Shown piece after piece: positions 18,287-27,157 of a stretch of 64,000 bases of DNA (its first letter is position 1; each line of letters opens with the position of its first letter). The translations under genes were made by a program, and so were the position numbers. Below the pieces are notes generated by a model that saw only the letters and a list, made by a program, of their open reading frames with translations, was not told the DNA's origin and made no database searches. Source of the stretch: Pseudoclavibacter soli DSM 23366 (lineage in GTDB: Bacteria; Actinomycetota; Actinomycetes; Actinomycetales; Microbacteriaceae); assembly GCF_000423505.1 (NCBI RefSeq), contig NZ_KE384027.1, positions 497,140-561,139 of the forward strand, given 5' to 3'.

Positions 18287-19002
18287 GCCAGTCTGGCAGC
18301 AGACTCGATGTCGGCGTTGTCGGCGCCGGACGGGTCGGCACCTGCTTGGCTCAGGCGCTCGCTGGTGCCGGGCATCATGTGGTCGCGGTCTCAACAGCCT
18401 CAGCCGATCACCGCGAGCGGGTAGAGGCGGCTCTGCCGGGGGTGGCGATCGTCGACGAAGCAAGCGTCATCTCGCAGGCCGACCTCGTGCTGTTGGCGAT
18501 TCCTGGCGACCAAATTGCCGCATTCGTCGAAGGCAGCGCGGCCGCTGGCGTCTGGCATCCCGGGCAGATCGCTGTGCACACGGCGCCTGAGCTGGGGCAC
18601 CGCGTGCTCGACCCGTTGGCCGCTCAAGGAGTCATCCCACTCGCGGTGAGCCCCACCATCGCCTTCAGCGGCACCAGCATCGACGTTCGACGGCTACGTG
18701 ACGAGCCCATGATCGTGACCGCACCGCCAGCCGTGCTGCCAATCGCACACGCGCTCGTCATCGAGATGGGCGGCGATCCGATCGAGATCAGCGACGCCGA
18801 TCGCCCGGTGTATGCTGAAGCGCGAGAGGTCGCGGGAGGCTTCTCGCGTGCCATCATCGATCAGGCAGCACGTCTGCTGCGTGAGATCGAGGTCGCCGAC
18901 CCGGCCGCTGTGCTGCGGTCGGTCGTCACGACGAGCGTGGCTGACGCCCTGGACCGCTCTCGCTGGCCCGACGATCCGTTGAACCCGACGAACGAGAGAT
19001 GA
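18283..19002 (+). CDS. Rossmann-fold DUF2520 oxidoreductase-like protein
   Basis: 239 residues. N-terminal NAD(P)-binding Rossmann motif GVVGAGRVGTCLAQAL (about 10-26) and a C-terminal DUF2520 helical domain (SPTIAFSG, EAREVAGGFSRAIIDQA), the layout of 6-phosphogluconate/ketopantoate-reductase-like enzymes. Its place directly before panC makes ketopantoate reduction an attractive idea, but that is inference from context only. Overlaps neighbours at both ends. Confidence 0.88.
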   Translation: MSQSGSRLDVGVVGAGRVGTCLAQALAGAGHHVVAVSTASADHRERVEAALPGVAIVDEASVISQADLVLLAIPGDQIAAFVEGSAAAGVWHPGQIAVHTAPELGHRVLDPLAAQGVIPLAVSPTIAFSGTSIDVRRLRDEPMIVTAPPAVLPIAHALVIEMGGDPIEISDADRPVYAEAREVAGGFSRAIIDQAARLLREIEVADPAAVLRSVVTTSVADALDRSRWPDDPLNPTNER

Positions 19003-19937
19003 GCGACGTGCCTGCAGCCGAACAGTCCTCGACAACCCCGGTGACCACGCCATCCTCTGCGTCATCGCCAGTGCTCACCCATAGTGTTGCCGACGCGCGT
19101 GCCGCCGTACGGAGGCTGCGCGAGCGCGGTCTGAGCGTTGCGTTGGTGCCTACGATGGGCGCTTTGCACGCCGGCCACCTGTCATTGGTAGAACTCGCGC
19201 GTACTCAGGCCGATGTCGTGGTGGTCTCGATCTTCGTGAATCCCGTGCAATTCGGCCCAACAGAAGACCTCGCGGCGTATCCACGCACACTCGACGACGA
19301 TGTTCGGCTGTTGGCCGGGTCGGCCGCCGTGGTTTTTGCGCCGAGCGCCGAAGAAATGTACCCCGACGGCTGGCCGCAGACGCTGGTGACACCCGGAGAG
19401 ATCGCCACCCGATACGAGGGAGCTCTGCGCCCCGGACATTTCGCGGGTGTGCTGACCGTGATCAGCAAGCTCTTTCACATCGTGCAGCCCGACATCGCCG
19501 TGTTCGGTGAGAAAGACGCACAGCAGCTGGCGGTCGTGCGGCGCATGGTGGCCGATCTCGACGTGCCGGTGCGCATCGTCGGGGCACCGATTCGACGTGA
19601 CACCGACGGCATTGCGCTGTCGAGCCGCAACCGCTACCTCTCGGAGAGTGAGCGTGCCACTGCGCTGTTTCTCTCGCGTGCAATCACAGCGGTGGCCGAG
19701 CAGGCTCGCGACGGTGTGTACCCGAGCGCCGCGCGCGCAGTGGGCATCAGCCTGCTCGAAGCTCAGGCAGGCATAGAGATCGACTACCTCGACATCGTTG
19801 ACGAGAGCACGTTCACCGCAGTCGATGACGACTTCACCGGCGATGCCCGAGTCATCGTGGCCGCCCGAGTCGGCACCACGCGACTGATCGACAATACCCC
19901 CGCGCACTTCGGCGCAGGCACAGAGGAGACCGCATGA
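18999..19937 (+). CDS. panC: Pantothenate synthetase
   Basis: 312 residues, ATP-dependent condensation of pantoate and beta-alanine. HIGH-type motif PTMGALHAGHLSL (about 51-63), NPVQFGP and the KMSKS-like ALSSRNRYLS are intact. The N-terminal 25 residues are a Ser/Thr/Pro-rich extension not needed for the fold. The ATG overlaps the DUF2520 stop. panB and panD are not in the window. Confidence 0.95.
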   Translation: MSDVPAAEQSSTTPVTTPSSASSPVLTHSVADARAAVRRLRERGLSVALVPTMGALHAGHLSLVELARTQADVVVVSIFVNPVQFGPTEDLAAYPRTLDDDVRLLAGSAAVVFAPSAEEMYPDGWPQTLVTPGEIATRYEGALRPGHFAGVLTVISKLFHIVQPDIAVFGEKDAQQLAVVRRMVADLDVPVRIVGAPIRRDTDGIALSSRNRYLSESERATALFLSRAITAVAEQARDGVYPSAARAVGISLLEAQAGIEIDYLDIVDESTFTAVDDDFTGDARVIVAARVGTTRLIDNTPAHFGAGTEETA

Positions 19938-21478
19938 GCGACGCAACCGCAGAGCTGAGCGCCGAGCAGCAGCTCGCCGCCGACACCAACGAGCAGCGTG
20001 AGGTGCGGTTAGCTAAGCGCGACCGGCTGATCGCCGAGGGCGAGGCCTACCCAGTCAGCGTGCCGGTGACCACCACGATCGCCGCAGTGCGTGCCGCGCA
20101 TCCTGACCTCGAGGCCGGTGCTGAGACCGATGACGAGGTCGGCATCGCCGGGCGCGTGGTGCATGTGCGCAACACCGGCAAACTCTGCTTCGCGGCCATT
20201 CAGGCGGGTGACGGCACCCGTATTCAGATTATGGTCAGCTTGGCCGCGGTGGGGGAGACTTCGCTCAAACGCTTCAAGGAGCTCGTCGACTTGGGCGACC
20301 ACCTGTTCGTGCACGGGCGGGTCATCGCCTCGAAGCGCGGCGAACTCTCGGTATTCGTCGATCAGTGGCAGATCGCCTCGAAAGCCATTCGGCCACTGCC
20401 GAACCTGCACAGTGAACTCGGCGAAGAGTTTCGGGTGCGCAACCGCTACCTCGACCTGATCGCACGCCAACAGGCCCGACAGATGGTGATCACCCGGGCA
20501 GCGACCAACGCATCGCTGCGCAGCACCTTCGCCGCGCACGGCTTCACCGAAATCGAGACGCCGATGCTGCAGACCGTGCACGGCGGTGCCTCGGCGCGCC
20601 CGTTCACCACGCACTCCAATGCCTTCGACACCGAGTTGTTTCTGCGCATTGCGCCCGAGCTGTTTCTGAAGCGGGCACTCGTGGGCGGCATCGATCGTGT
20701 CTTCGAGATCAACCGCAACTTCCGCAACGAGGGCGCCGACTCGACGCATTCGCCTGAGTTCGCGATGCTCGAGGCCTATGAGGCCTACGGCGACTACAAC
20801 TCGATCGCAGATCTCACACAGGAGCTGATTCAGAATGCTGCCCGCGCGGCCAGCCCTGATGGCTCGCAGACGGTGACTTGGGCCGACGGCACGCGCTACG
20901 ACTTCTCTGGCCAGTGGGATCGCATCGACCTGTACGGCTCGCTCAATGAACAGCTGGCCGCCGCCTACACCGGCGAGGGGCAAGCCCCACAGATCACCGT
21001 CGAGACCCCGATCGACCAACTGCAGGCCCTGGCCGACGCTGTCGACCTGAAGCTCGACCCCAAGACCGCAACGCACGGCAAGTATGTCGAAGAGCTCTGG
21101 GAACACTACGTCAAGCCCGGGCTCGAGCGACCCACCTTCGTGATGGACTTCCCGCTCGACACTTCGCCGCTGACCCGTCAGCACCGCTCGAAACCCGGTG
21201 TGGTCGAAAAGTGGGACCTCTACGTGCGCGGGTTCGAGCTGGCCACCGGGTATTCCGAACTCGCCGATCCTGTCGTGCAGCGTCAGCGTTTCGTCGAGCA
21301 GTCACTATTGGCGGCCAAGGGCGACCCAGAGGCCATGCAGGTCGACGAGGAGTTTCTCGCCGCGATGGAATACGGCATGCCACCAGCTGGCGGCATGGGC
21401 ATGGGCATCGACCGACTACTCATGGCACTGACCGGCCTGGGCATTCGCGAGACCGTACTGTTTCCGTTGGTGAAGTAG
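19934..21478 (+). CDS. lysS: Lysyl-tRNA synthetase, class II
   Basis: 514 residues. N-terminal OB-fold anticodon-binding domain (about 60-175) and class II catalytic core with motif 1 (GFTEIETPMLQ), motif 2 (FRNEGADSTHSPEF) and motif 3 (GGMGMGIDRLLMAL). It overlaps panC by ATGA. The cytoplasmic form has no MprF-like membrane extension. Confidence 0.97.
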   Translation: MSDATAELSAEQQLAADTNEQREVRLAKRDRLIAEGEAYPVSVPVTTTIAAVRAAHPDLEAGAETDDEVGIAGRVVHVRNTGKLCFAAIQAGDGTRIQIMVSLAAVGETSLKRFKELVDLGDHLFVHGRVIASKRGELSVFVDQWQIASKAIRPLPNLHSELGEEFRVRNRYLDLIARQQARQMVITRAATNASLRSTFAAHGFTEIETPMLQTVHGGASARPFTTHSNAFDTELFLRIAPELFLKRALVGGIDRVFEINRNFRNEGADSTHSPEFAMLEAYEAYGDYNSIADLTQELIQNAARAASPDGSQTVTWADGTRYDFSGQWDRIDLYGSLNEQLAAAYTGEGQAPQITVETPIDQLQALADAVDLKLDPKTATHGKYVEELWEHYVKPGLERPTFVMDFPLDTSPLTRQHRSKPGVVEKWDLYVRGFELATGYSELADPVVQRQRFVEQSLLAAKGDPEAMQVDEEFLAAMEYGMPPAGGMGMGIDRLLMALTGLGIRETVLFPLVK

Positions 21479-21483
21479 GCGAC

Positions 21484-21726
21484 ATGACCACGAACGAACT
21501 CATCATCGCCATCATCTGGGGGCTCACCCCAACCGTGCTGGTCGGCGTGATCTTCTACATCGTCTTTCGCGCGGTGCTGCACTCAGACCGCAACGAGCGC
21601 AAAGCCCAGGCTCGCATCGAAGCAGCCGAGCGCCAGCGCTTCGAGCGCAAGTACGGGGCTTCGCCCAAGCCAGCGCAGGATGCCCCCAACGGCGGCCCCT
21701 CGGCCGACGTCGACACCAAGGCCTGA
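21484..21726 (+). CDS. Small single-pass membrane protein
   Basis: 80 residues: one transmembrane helix (about 5-27), then a basic, charged helix (RNERKAQARIEAAERQRFERKYG) and a disordered Pro/Gly-rich end, predicted to lie in the cytoplasm. Starts 5 bases after lysS, so it is probably co-transcribed. No known domain is recognised; it resembles the small unnamed proteins found after lysS in related actinobacteria. Confidence 0.72.
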   Translation: MTTNELIIAIIWGLTPTVLVGVIFYIVFRAVLHSDRNERKAQARIEAAERQRFERKYGASPKPAQDAPNGGPSADVDTKA

Positions 21727-21766
21727 GCTGGCGCGCCCGTGACCGCGTGCAGTGCCGAGCGCTGAC

Positions 21767-21891
21767 CCCACGGCACTGTGCCGGCTGGAGTCGCCGTGTG
21801 CTTAGCCCACGGCACTGTGTTGGTTGGAGTCGCCGTGTGCTTAGCCCACGGCACTGTGTTGGTTGGAGTCGCCGTGTGCTTAGCCCACGGC
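21767..21891. repeat. 39-bp tandem repeat, three copies plus a partial fourth
   Basis: Copies begin at 21767, 21806 and 21845, with an 8-base remnant at 21884. Copies 2 and 3 are identical; copy 1 differs by three C/T changes. Each junction holds an inverted repeat GCCGTGTGC-TTA-GCCCACGGC (9-bp arms, one mismatch) at 21793-21813, 21832-21852 and 21871-21891. The array fills the lysS-clpC gap. There are no spacers, so it is not CRISPR. Confidence 0.95.
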
Positions 21892-21974
21892 GAACACAGG
21901 CATGTTCGCGCGGGGTTTCTGGTTGGATGATTCATAACCGGACTGCTCGCACCGGCGAGCCGTGAGGAGATGGC

Positions 21975-24476
21975 ATGTTCGAACGTTTTACCGACCGCGC
22001 CCGTCGGGTGGTGGTGCTGGCCCAAGAAGAGGCCAAGATGCTCAACCACAACTACATCGGCTCGGAGCACCTACTGCTCGGGCTGCTGCACGAAGGCGAG
22101 GGCGTCGCGGCGAAGTCACTCGAGCAGGTCGGCGTCACACTCGATGACGCCCGCGAGCAGGTCGAAGACATCATCGGTGTGGGGCAGCAGCCGCCCACCG
22201 GGCACATTCCATTCACCCCGCGCGGCAAAAAAGTGCTCGAGCTCTCCTTCCGCGAGGCGCTGCAGCTGGGGCACAACTACGTCGGCACCGAGCACATTCT
22301 GCTCGGTCTCATCCGCGAGGGTGAGGGTGTTGCCGTGCAGGTGCTCGTCAAGCTCGGTGTCGACTTGGGGCAGCTGCGTCAGACCGTGGTGCAGCAGTTG
22401 GCCGGCTACCAGGGTGGTGGCAAAGACCCTCAGATGGCTGGCGTGGGCGCCGACGGGGCACCGCAGCAGCAGGGCTCGCAGGTGCTCGACCAGTTTGGCG
22501 AGAATCTCACCCAGAAGGCTCGCGACGGCAAGCTCGACCCGGTCATCGGGCGCGAGCGCGAAATTGAGCGCGTCATGCAGGTGCTCAGCCGTCGTACCAA
22601 GAACAACCCGGTGCTCATTGGCGACCCTGGTGTCGGCAAGACCTCCGTCGTTGAAGGTCTGGCGCAGGCCATCGTTGCCGGCGAGGTGCCCGAGACGCTG
22701 AAAGACAAGCAGCTCTACACCCTCGACCTGTCTGCCCTGATCGCCGGATCGCGCTACCGCGGCGATTTCGAAGAGCGCCTGCGCAAGGTGCTCAAAGAGA
22801 TCAAGAACCGCGGCGACATCATCATCTTCATCGATGAGATCCACACGCTCGTCGGTGCCGGCGCCGCTGAGGGTGCAATCGACGCAGCCAGCATCCTGAA
22901 GCCCATGCTCGCTCGCGGCGAGCTGCAGACCATCGGCGCAACCACCACCGATGAATACCGCAAGTACTTCGAGAAGGACGCTGCACTCGAGCGTCGCTTC
23001 CAGTCGGTGCAGGTGCGCGAGCCGAGCTTGCAGCATTCGATCCAGATCCTCAAGGGTCTGCGTGAGCGCTACGAGAAGCACCACAAGGTCAAGATCACCG
23101 ACGGCGCGATCGTCGCCGCAGTCAACCTGTCGGCTCGCTACATTCAAGATCGTCACCTACCTGACAAGGCAATCGACCTGATCGACGAGGCAGGCGCACG
23201 GCTGCGCCTGAGCGTGCTTTCAGCGCCGCCTCAGCTGCGTGAGTTCGACGAGAAGATCACCAGCGTGCGTGCGGCCAAAGAGCAGGCCATCGAAGATCAA
23301 GACTTCGAGAAGGCTGCCAGTCTGCGCGACGAGGAGAAGCAGTTGCTCGGTGAGCGGCTGAAATCTGAGAAAGAGTGGCGCAAGGGTGATACCGAGGTGC
23401 ACGCCGAGGTCGATGAGGGTCTTATCGCCGAGGTGCTGGCACAGGCCACCGGTATTCCGGTGTTTAAGCTCACCGAAGAGGAGTCGTCGCGGCTGCTGTT
23501 CATGGAGGAAGAGCTCGGCCAGCGTGTCATCGGACAGCGCGAGGCCATCAAGGCTCTCTCGCGCAGCATCCGTCGCACCCGTGCCGGTCTGAAAGACCCG
23601 AAGCGGCCGAGCGGTTCGTTCATCTTCGCCGGCCCCACGGGTGTCGGTAAGACCGAGCTGGCCAAGGCGCTCGCCGAGTTCCTGTTCGACGACGAAGACG
23701 CACTGATCTCGCTCGATATGTCTGAATACGGCGAGAAGCACACCGTGTCGCGCCTGTTCGGTGCCCCTCCCGGCTTCGTCGGCTTCGAAGAGGGCGGTCA
23801 GCTCACCGAGAAGGTGCGTCGCAACCCCTTCAGCGTGGTGCTGTTCGACGAGATCGAGAAGGCTCATCCCGACATCTTCAACTCGCTGCTGCAGATCCTC
23901 GAAGAAGGGCGCCTGACCGACGGTCAGGGCCGGTCGGTAGACTTCAAGAACACCGTGATCATCATGACCACCAACCTGGGGTCGAAAGACATCGCCGGCG
24001 GCCCGGTGGGCTTCCAGATTGAGAACAACGCGACGGTCACCTACGACACCATGAAGGGCAAGGTCACTGAAGAGCTGAAGAAGCACTTCAAACCCGAGTT
24101 CCTCAACCGTGTCGATGACACCATCGTGTTCCCGGCGCTCAAGAAGGAAGAGCTGCTGCAGATCGTCGACCTGTTCATCGCTCGCCTCAACGATCGTCTG
24201 CTCGACCGTGACCTGACCGTCGAGGTGAGCCTGCCGGCCAAGGAGCGTCTGATCGACATCGGCTACGATCCGGCGCTCGGCGCCCGACCGTTGCGTCGCG
24301 CCATCTCAGTGCAGATCGAAGATCAGCTGTCAGAGCGCATTCTGCGGGGCGAGATCACTGCCGGTCAGAAGATCTCGATCGATCTCGATGACCAGTCGCA
24401 GTTCACGTTCGCGGTAGTTGACGGCGAAGGCCCCGAGCCTGAGCAGGGCAAGATCGCAGCCAGCCAAGTGCTGTGA
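21975..24476 (+). CDS. clpC: Clp protease ATP-binding subunit ClpC
   Basis: 833 residues, AAA+ unfoldase feeding ClpP. Two Clp-N repeats (about 1-145), NBD1 with Walker A GDPGVGKT (about 216-223), a UVR/middle domain (about 415-470) and NBD2 with GPTGVGKT (about 552-559). The start is fixed by GAGGAG 6 bases before the ATG and the canonical [20 protein letters not shown]. Monocistronic, with the 39-bp array upstream and a strong terminator downstream. It is commonly controlled by ClgR in actinobacteria; no clear ClgR site was identified here. Confidence 0.97.
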   Translation: MFERFTDRARRVVVLAQEEAKMLNHNYIGSEHLLLGLLHEGEGVAAKSLEQVGVTLDDAREQVEDIIGVGQQPPTGHIPFTPRGKKVLELSFREALQLGHNYVGTEHILLGLIREGEGVAVQVLVKLGVDLGQLRQTVVQQLAGYQGGGKDPQMAGVGADGAPQQQGSQVLDQFGENLTQKARDGKLDPVIGREREIERVMQVLSRRTKNNPVLIGDPGVGKTSVVEGLAQAIVAGEVPETLKDKQLYTLDLSALIAGSRYRGDFEERLRKVLKEIKNRGDIIIFIDEIHTLVGAGAAEGAIDAASILKPMLARGELQTIGATTTDEYRKYFEKDAALERRFQSVQVREPSLQHSIQILKGLRERYEKHHKVKITDGAIVAAVNLSARYIQDRHLPDKAIDLIDEAGARLRLSVLSAPPQLREFDEKITSVRAAKEQAIEDQDFEKAASLRDEEKQLLGERLKSEKEWRKGDTEVHAEVDEGLIAEVLAQATGIPVFKLTEEESSRLLFMEEELGQRVIGQREAIKALSRSIRRTRAGLKDPKRPSGSFIFAGPTGVGKTELAKALAEFLFDDEDALISLDMSEYGEKHTVSRLFGAPPGFVGFEEGGQLTEKVRRNPFSVVLFDEIEKAHPDIFNSLLQILEEGRLTDGQGRSVDFKNTVIIMTTNLGSKDIAGGPVGFQIENNATVTYDTMKGKVTEELKKHFKPEFLNRVDDTIVFPALKKEELLQIVDLFIARLNDRLLDRDLTVEVSLPAKERLIDIGYDPALGARPLRRAISVQIEDQLSERILRGEITAGQKISIDLDDQSQFTFAVVDGEGPEPEQGKIAASQVL

Positions 24477-24492
24477 TCGCTGCAGATCTGTG

Positions 24493-24529
24493 AACAAGAG
24501 CCCCGACTCATTGAGTCGGGGCTCTTGTT
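24493..24529 (+). terminator. Terminator after clpC
   Basis: Near-perfect long palindrome: AACAAGAGCCCCGACTCA (24493-24510) and its complement (24512-24529), ending in a T-rich CTTGTTG. Confidence 0.88.
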
Positions 24530-24536
24530 GTCGCGG

Positions 24537-24542
24537 TAGGCT
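24537..24542 (+). promoter_or_regulatory. -10 TAGGCT, leaderless start of argA-like gene
   Basis: The hexamer ends 7 bases before ATG 24550, so transcription would begin at or next to the start codon. No Shine-Dalgarno is visible. Confidence 0.45.
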
Positions 24543-24549
24543 GGTGGCC

Positions 24550-25050
24550 ATGCCACTGGTCATCCGCCCCGCCCGCACCCCCGACATTCGAGCGATCGCG
24601 GGGCTGATCGAGCCCTATGTTGCTGAGCGTGTGCTGCTCGGCAAAGAGCTCGTGGTGCTCTACGAAGCCACCCAAGAATTCGTCGTTGCCGAACTCGACG
24701 GCCGCATCGTCGGCGCCGGGGCGCTGCATGTGTTCTGGGAAGACTTGGGAGAAATCCGCACGCTGGTGGTCGATCGCACGTTGCAAGGCCACGGCGTGGG
24801 GCGCCACATCGTCGAACGGCTGGTCGAGCAGGCCGAGGGCCTTGGCATCTCTCGCCTATTCTGCCTGACCTTCGAAGTCGAGTTCTTCAAGCGCAATGGA
24901 TTCAACGTGATGATCGACCCAGGAATCGACCCTGAAACCTACGTCGAACTGATCCGTTCGCCTGACGAAGGCGTGGCCGAGTTCCTCGAGCTGCAGCGGG
25001 TCAAACAGAACACTCTTGGCAACACGCGAATGATTCGACACCTCCGTTAA
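24550..25050 (+). CDS. argA: Amino-acid (glutamate) N-acetyltransferase, GNAT type
   Basis: 166 residues, single GNAT domain. It closely follows the pattern of the short actinobacterial ArgA (Mycobacterium Rv2747 type): LVVLYEATQEFVVAE, GALHVFWEDLGEIRTLVV, the acetyl-CoA loop GHGVGRHIV, LTFEVEFFKRNGF, and the C-terminal VKQNTLGNTRM. This supports N-acetylglutamate synthesis, first step of arginine biosynthesis. It stands alone, away from other arg genes. ATG 24550 is chosen; a GTG two codons earlier is possible. Confidence 0.87.
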   Translation: MPLVIRPARTPDIRAIAGLIEPYVAERVLLGKELVVLYEATQEFVVAELDGRIVGAGALHVFWEDLGEIRTLVVDRTLQGHGVGRHIVERLVEQAEGLGISRLFCLTFEVEFFKRNGFNVMIDPGIDPETYVELIRSPDEGVAEFLELQRVKQNTLGNTRMIRHLR

Positions 25051-25053
25051 ACT
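25048..25053 (+). promoter_or_regulatory. -10 TAAACT before the anchored secreted protein
   Basis: Seven bases separate the hexamer from ATG 25061, consistent with a leaderless mRNA, although GTGGGG could act as a very close Shine-Dalgarno. It overlaps the argA stop. Confidence 0.45.
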
Positions 25054-25060
25054 GTGGGGT

Positions 25061-25714
25061 ATGAACACACCCCGCCGCAGGCACTCGCCGGCGATTTACC
25101 GTCGTCGACGCATCGCACTGCTGATTCTGCTGGTGCTGATCGCACTGGTCATCTGGGGCATCACCAGCTGCGTGACACGAGGCGACGACAGCGCATCCAC
25201 CAATACCAACGCCACTGAAAGCGCAGCTGTGCCGACAGCCACAGCTGCCGCCTCGCCGAGTGCTTCGGCAGACGCTTCTGATAGTGACGATGCGACGAGT
25301 GATGACTCGCCAGACGCTGACGTCGCGACCTGTGCCGCCGGAGACCTGAGCGTTTCGGTGAAGACCAGTGCATCGACGTATTCGTTTTCTCAGCAGCCCC
25401 AGTTCGTGTACCAGGTGACCAATATCTCAAGCGTGGCCTGCAGTGCGAATGTCGGCACCACGCAGCAGCAGCTCGTGGTCGGCAGCGGGCAGGCGGAAAT
25501 CTGGAAGCTGACCCCCTGTATCGCCAACCCTGCAGACGCCGTCGAGGTGCTGCAGCCTGACGAGCCGGTGAGCGGCACCGTGACTTGGGATCTTTCGTTC
25601 AACGACGGCACAGCGTGCACCAAGACTCGCCAGGCATCGACGGCAGGCACCTATTGGGTGCAGGCGTCGATCGGTTCGGTGTCTTCGTCGCAGTATGCCT
25701 TTGTGCTGCAGTAA
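25061..25714 (+). CDS. Membrane-anchored extracytoplasmic protein, unknown function
   Basis: 217 residues. Basic N-terminus (RRRHSPAIYRRRRIA), a single hydrophobic segment (about 19-37), a low-complexity Ala/Ser/Asp/Thr linker (about 44-90), and a C-terminal beta-rich domain (about 92-217) with four Cys that could form two disulfides. The Cys following the hydrophobic segment (ITSCVT) does not sit in a convincing lipobox. The domain resembles immunoglobulin-like or DUF4232-type folds in pattern only; no name is justified. Convergent with radA. Confidence 0.75.
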   Translation: MNTPRRRHSPAIYRRRRIALLILLVLIALVIWGITSCVTRGDDSASTNTNATESAAVPTATAAASPSASADASDSDDATSDDSPDADVATCAAGDLSVSVKTSASTYSFSQQPQFVYQVTNISSVACSANVGTTQQQLVVGSGQAEIWKLTPCIANPADAVEVLQPDEPVSGTVTWDLSFNDGTACTKTRQASTAGTYWVQASIGSVSSSQYAFVLQ

Positions 25715-25724
25715 GGGCGACAGC

Positions 25725-27098
25725 TTAGCGTTGTAACGCAGCGGAGAGTGCCTGGCGCAGGGTGTCGGCTGACTGATGATCGACTATTGACGAATAGCCG
25801 AGTCGGGTGGCCTCGGCGCTGCGCTGAGCTGCCTGCGTGCTGCGCCGCACCTGCCCGGCCAAGCTGATCTCGCCGAAGGCCGCAGTCTGCGGGCGCACGG
25901 CACGATTGAGCACCGCCGAGGCGATGGCCAAGGCGATGGCGAGGTCGGCGGCCGGGTCGCTCAGGCGCACCCCACCGACCGTTGACACATAGATTTCTTT
26001 GTCGCTGATGCGCAGCCCGGCACGGCGTTCGAGCACCGCGACCAACATGGCGACTCGCGAACCGTCGACCCCGTTGGTGACGCGCCGCGGTTGTGGGGCT
26101 GAGGTGTCGACGACCAGCGCCTGCACCTCGACGGGGAGTGCGCGGCGGCCCTCCATGGCGATCGTGACTGCAGTGCCCGGCACATCGGTTGCGCGGCTGA
26201 GAAACAGCCCGGATGGGTCGGGCACCTCATGGATGCCGTCACCGGTCATCTCGAAGCAGCCGACTTCGTCTACGGCGCCGAAGCGGTTTTTTTGTGCGCG
26301 CACGAAGCGCAGAGAGGTTTGGGAGTCGCCTTCGAACTGGCAGACCACGTCGACCAGATGCTCGAGCAGTCTGGGGCCCGCGATCGACCCGTCTTTGGTG
26401 ACGTGGCCCACGAGCAGCAACGGGATGTTCCATTGTTTGGCCGCGCGGGTGAGCGCATGGGCCACGGCGCGCACTTGGGCAGTGCCGCCGGGGATGCCCT
26501 CGACGGTGGGGTCGGTGAGTGTCTGCACAGAGTCGATGATCACCAAAGAAGGTTCGGCGGCCTCGACCTGGGCGAGCGCAGAGAGCAGATCGGTCTCGGC
26601 AGCGAGCAACAGATGCTCGTGCAGTGCGCCAGTGCGCTCGGCGCGCAGTCGCACCTGCCCGGCCGACTCTTCGGCGGTGAGATAGAGCACGGTGCGCCCA
26701 TCGGCGGCCCAGCGTGCAGCAACCTCAAGTAGCAGTGTGGACTTGCCCACCCCGGGTTCGCCGCTGAGCAAGATGGCCGCGCCCGGCACGATGCCCCCGC
26801 CGAGCACGCGGTCGAGCTCGCCGATGCCGGTGGGTACGTGTGTGGCGTCGTGGGTGGTGAGTTCGGTGACTGGGCGCGCGAGGCGGTCTTCGGGGAGGGC
26901 GGGGAGCACCCGTGCTGGCTCGGCGACCGTTGTGCCGTTCAGCCCGCGACGTGACCCGCCCGCGCTGACCAAGCCGGTGCGCGTGCCAACTTCGACGACG
27001 CTGCCCCAAGACTGGCACTCGGGGCAGCGCCCGACCCACTTGGTGCAGCGATAGCCGCACTCGGTGCAGTGATACGGAGCCGGGGTGTTTCGAGCCAT
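25725..27098 (-). CDS. radA: DNA repair protein RadA/Sms
   Basis: 457 residues, branch-migration helicase acting with RecA in recombinational repair. N-terminal zinc finger (CTECGYRCTKWVGRCPECQ), RecA-like ATPase with Walker A GEPGVGKST, the RadA-specific KNRFG motif in AQKNRFGAVDEVG, and a C-terminal Lon-protease-like domain. Full length. ATG is at the conserved position. Monocistronic, convergent with the preceding gene. Confidence 0.96.
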   Translation of the reverse strand: MARNTPAPYHCTECGYRCTKWVGRCPECQSWGSVVEVGTRTGLVSAGGSRRGLNGTTVAEPARVLPALPEDRLARPVTELTTHDATHVPTGIGELDRVLGGGIVPGAAILLSGEPGVGKSTLLLEVAARWAADGRTVLYLTAEESAGQVRLRAERTGALHEHLLLAAETDLLSALAQVEAAEPSLVIIDSVQTLTDPTVEGIPGGTAQVRAVAHALTRAAKQWNIPLLLVGHVTKDGSIAGPRLLEHLVDVVCQFEGDSQTSLRFVRAQKNRFGAVDEVGCFEMTGDGIHEVPDPSGLFLSRATDVPGTAVTIAMEGRRALPVEVQALVVDTSAPQPRRVTNGVDGSRVAMLVAVLERRAGLRISDKEIYVSTVGGVRLSDPAADLAIALAIASAVLNRAVRPQTAAFGEISLAGQVRRSTQAAQRSAEATRLGYSSIVDHQSADTLRQALSAALQR

Positions 27099-27157
27099 GT
27101 CATCACTCTACGGGCGACCACCGACATGAACGACCCGCCATGCACAGGCTCGGTGGC

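Noticed and set aside
21767-21891. 39-bp repeats considered as a CRISPR array
   Set aside because: The copies are directly abutting with no spacers, and there are no cas genes in the window.
21555-22070. Minus-strand frame with a repeated 13-residue unit across the 39-bp array
   Set aside because: The peptide repeat is a by-product of a repeat unit divisible by three; the frame runs antisense into clpC and has no Shine-Dalgarno or homologue.
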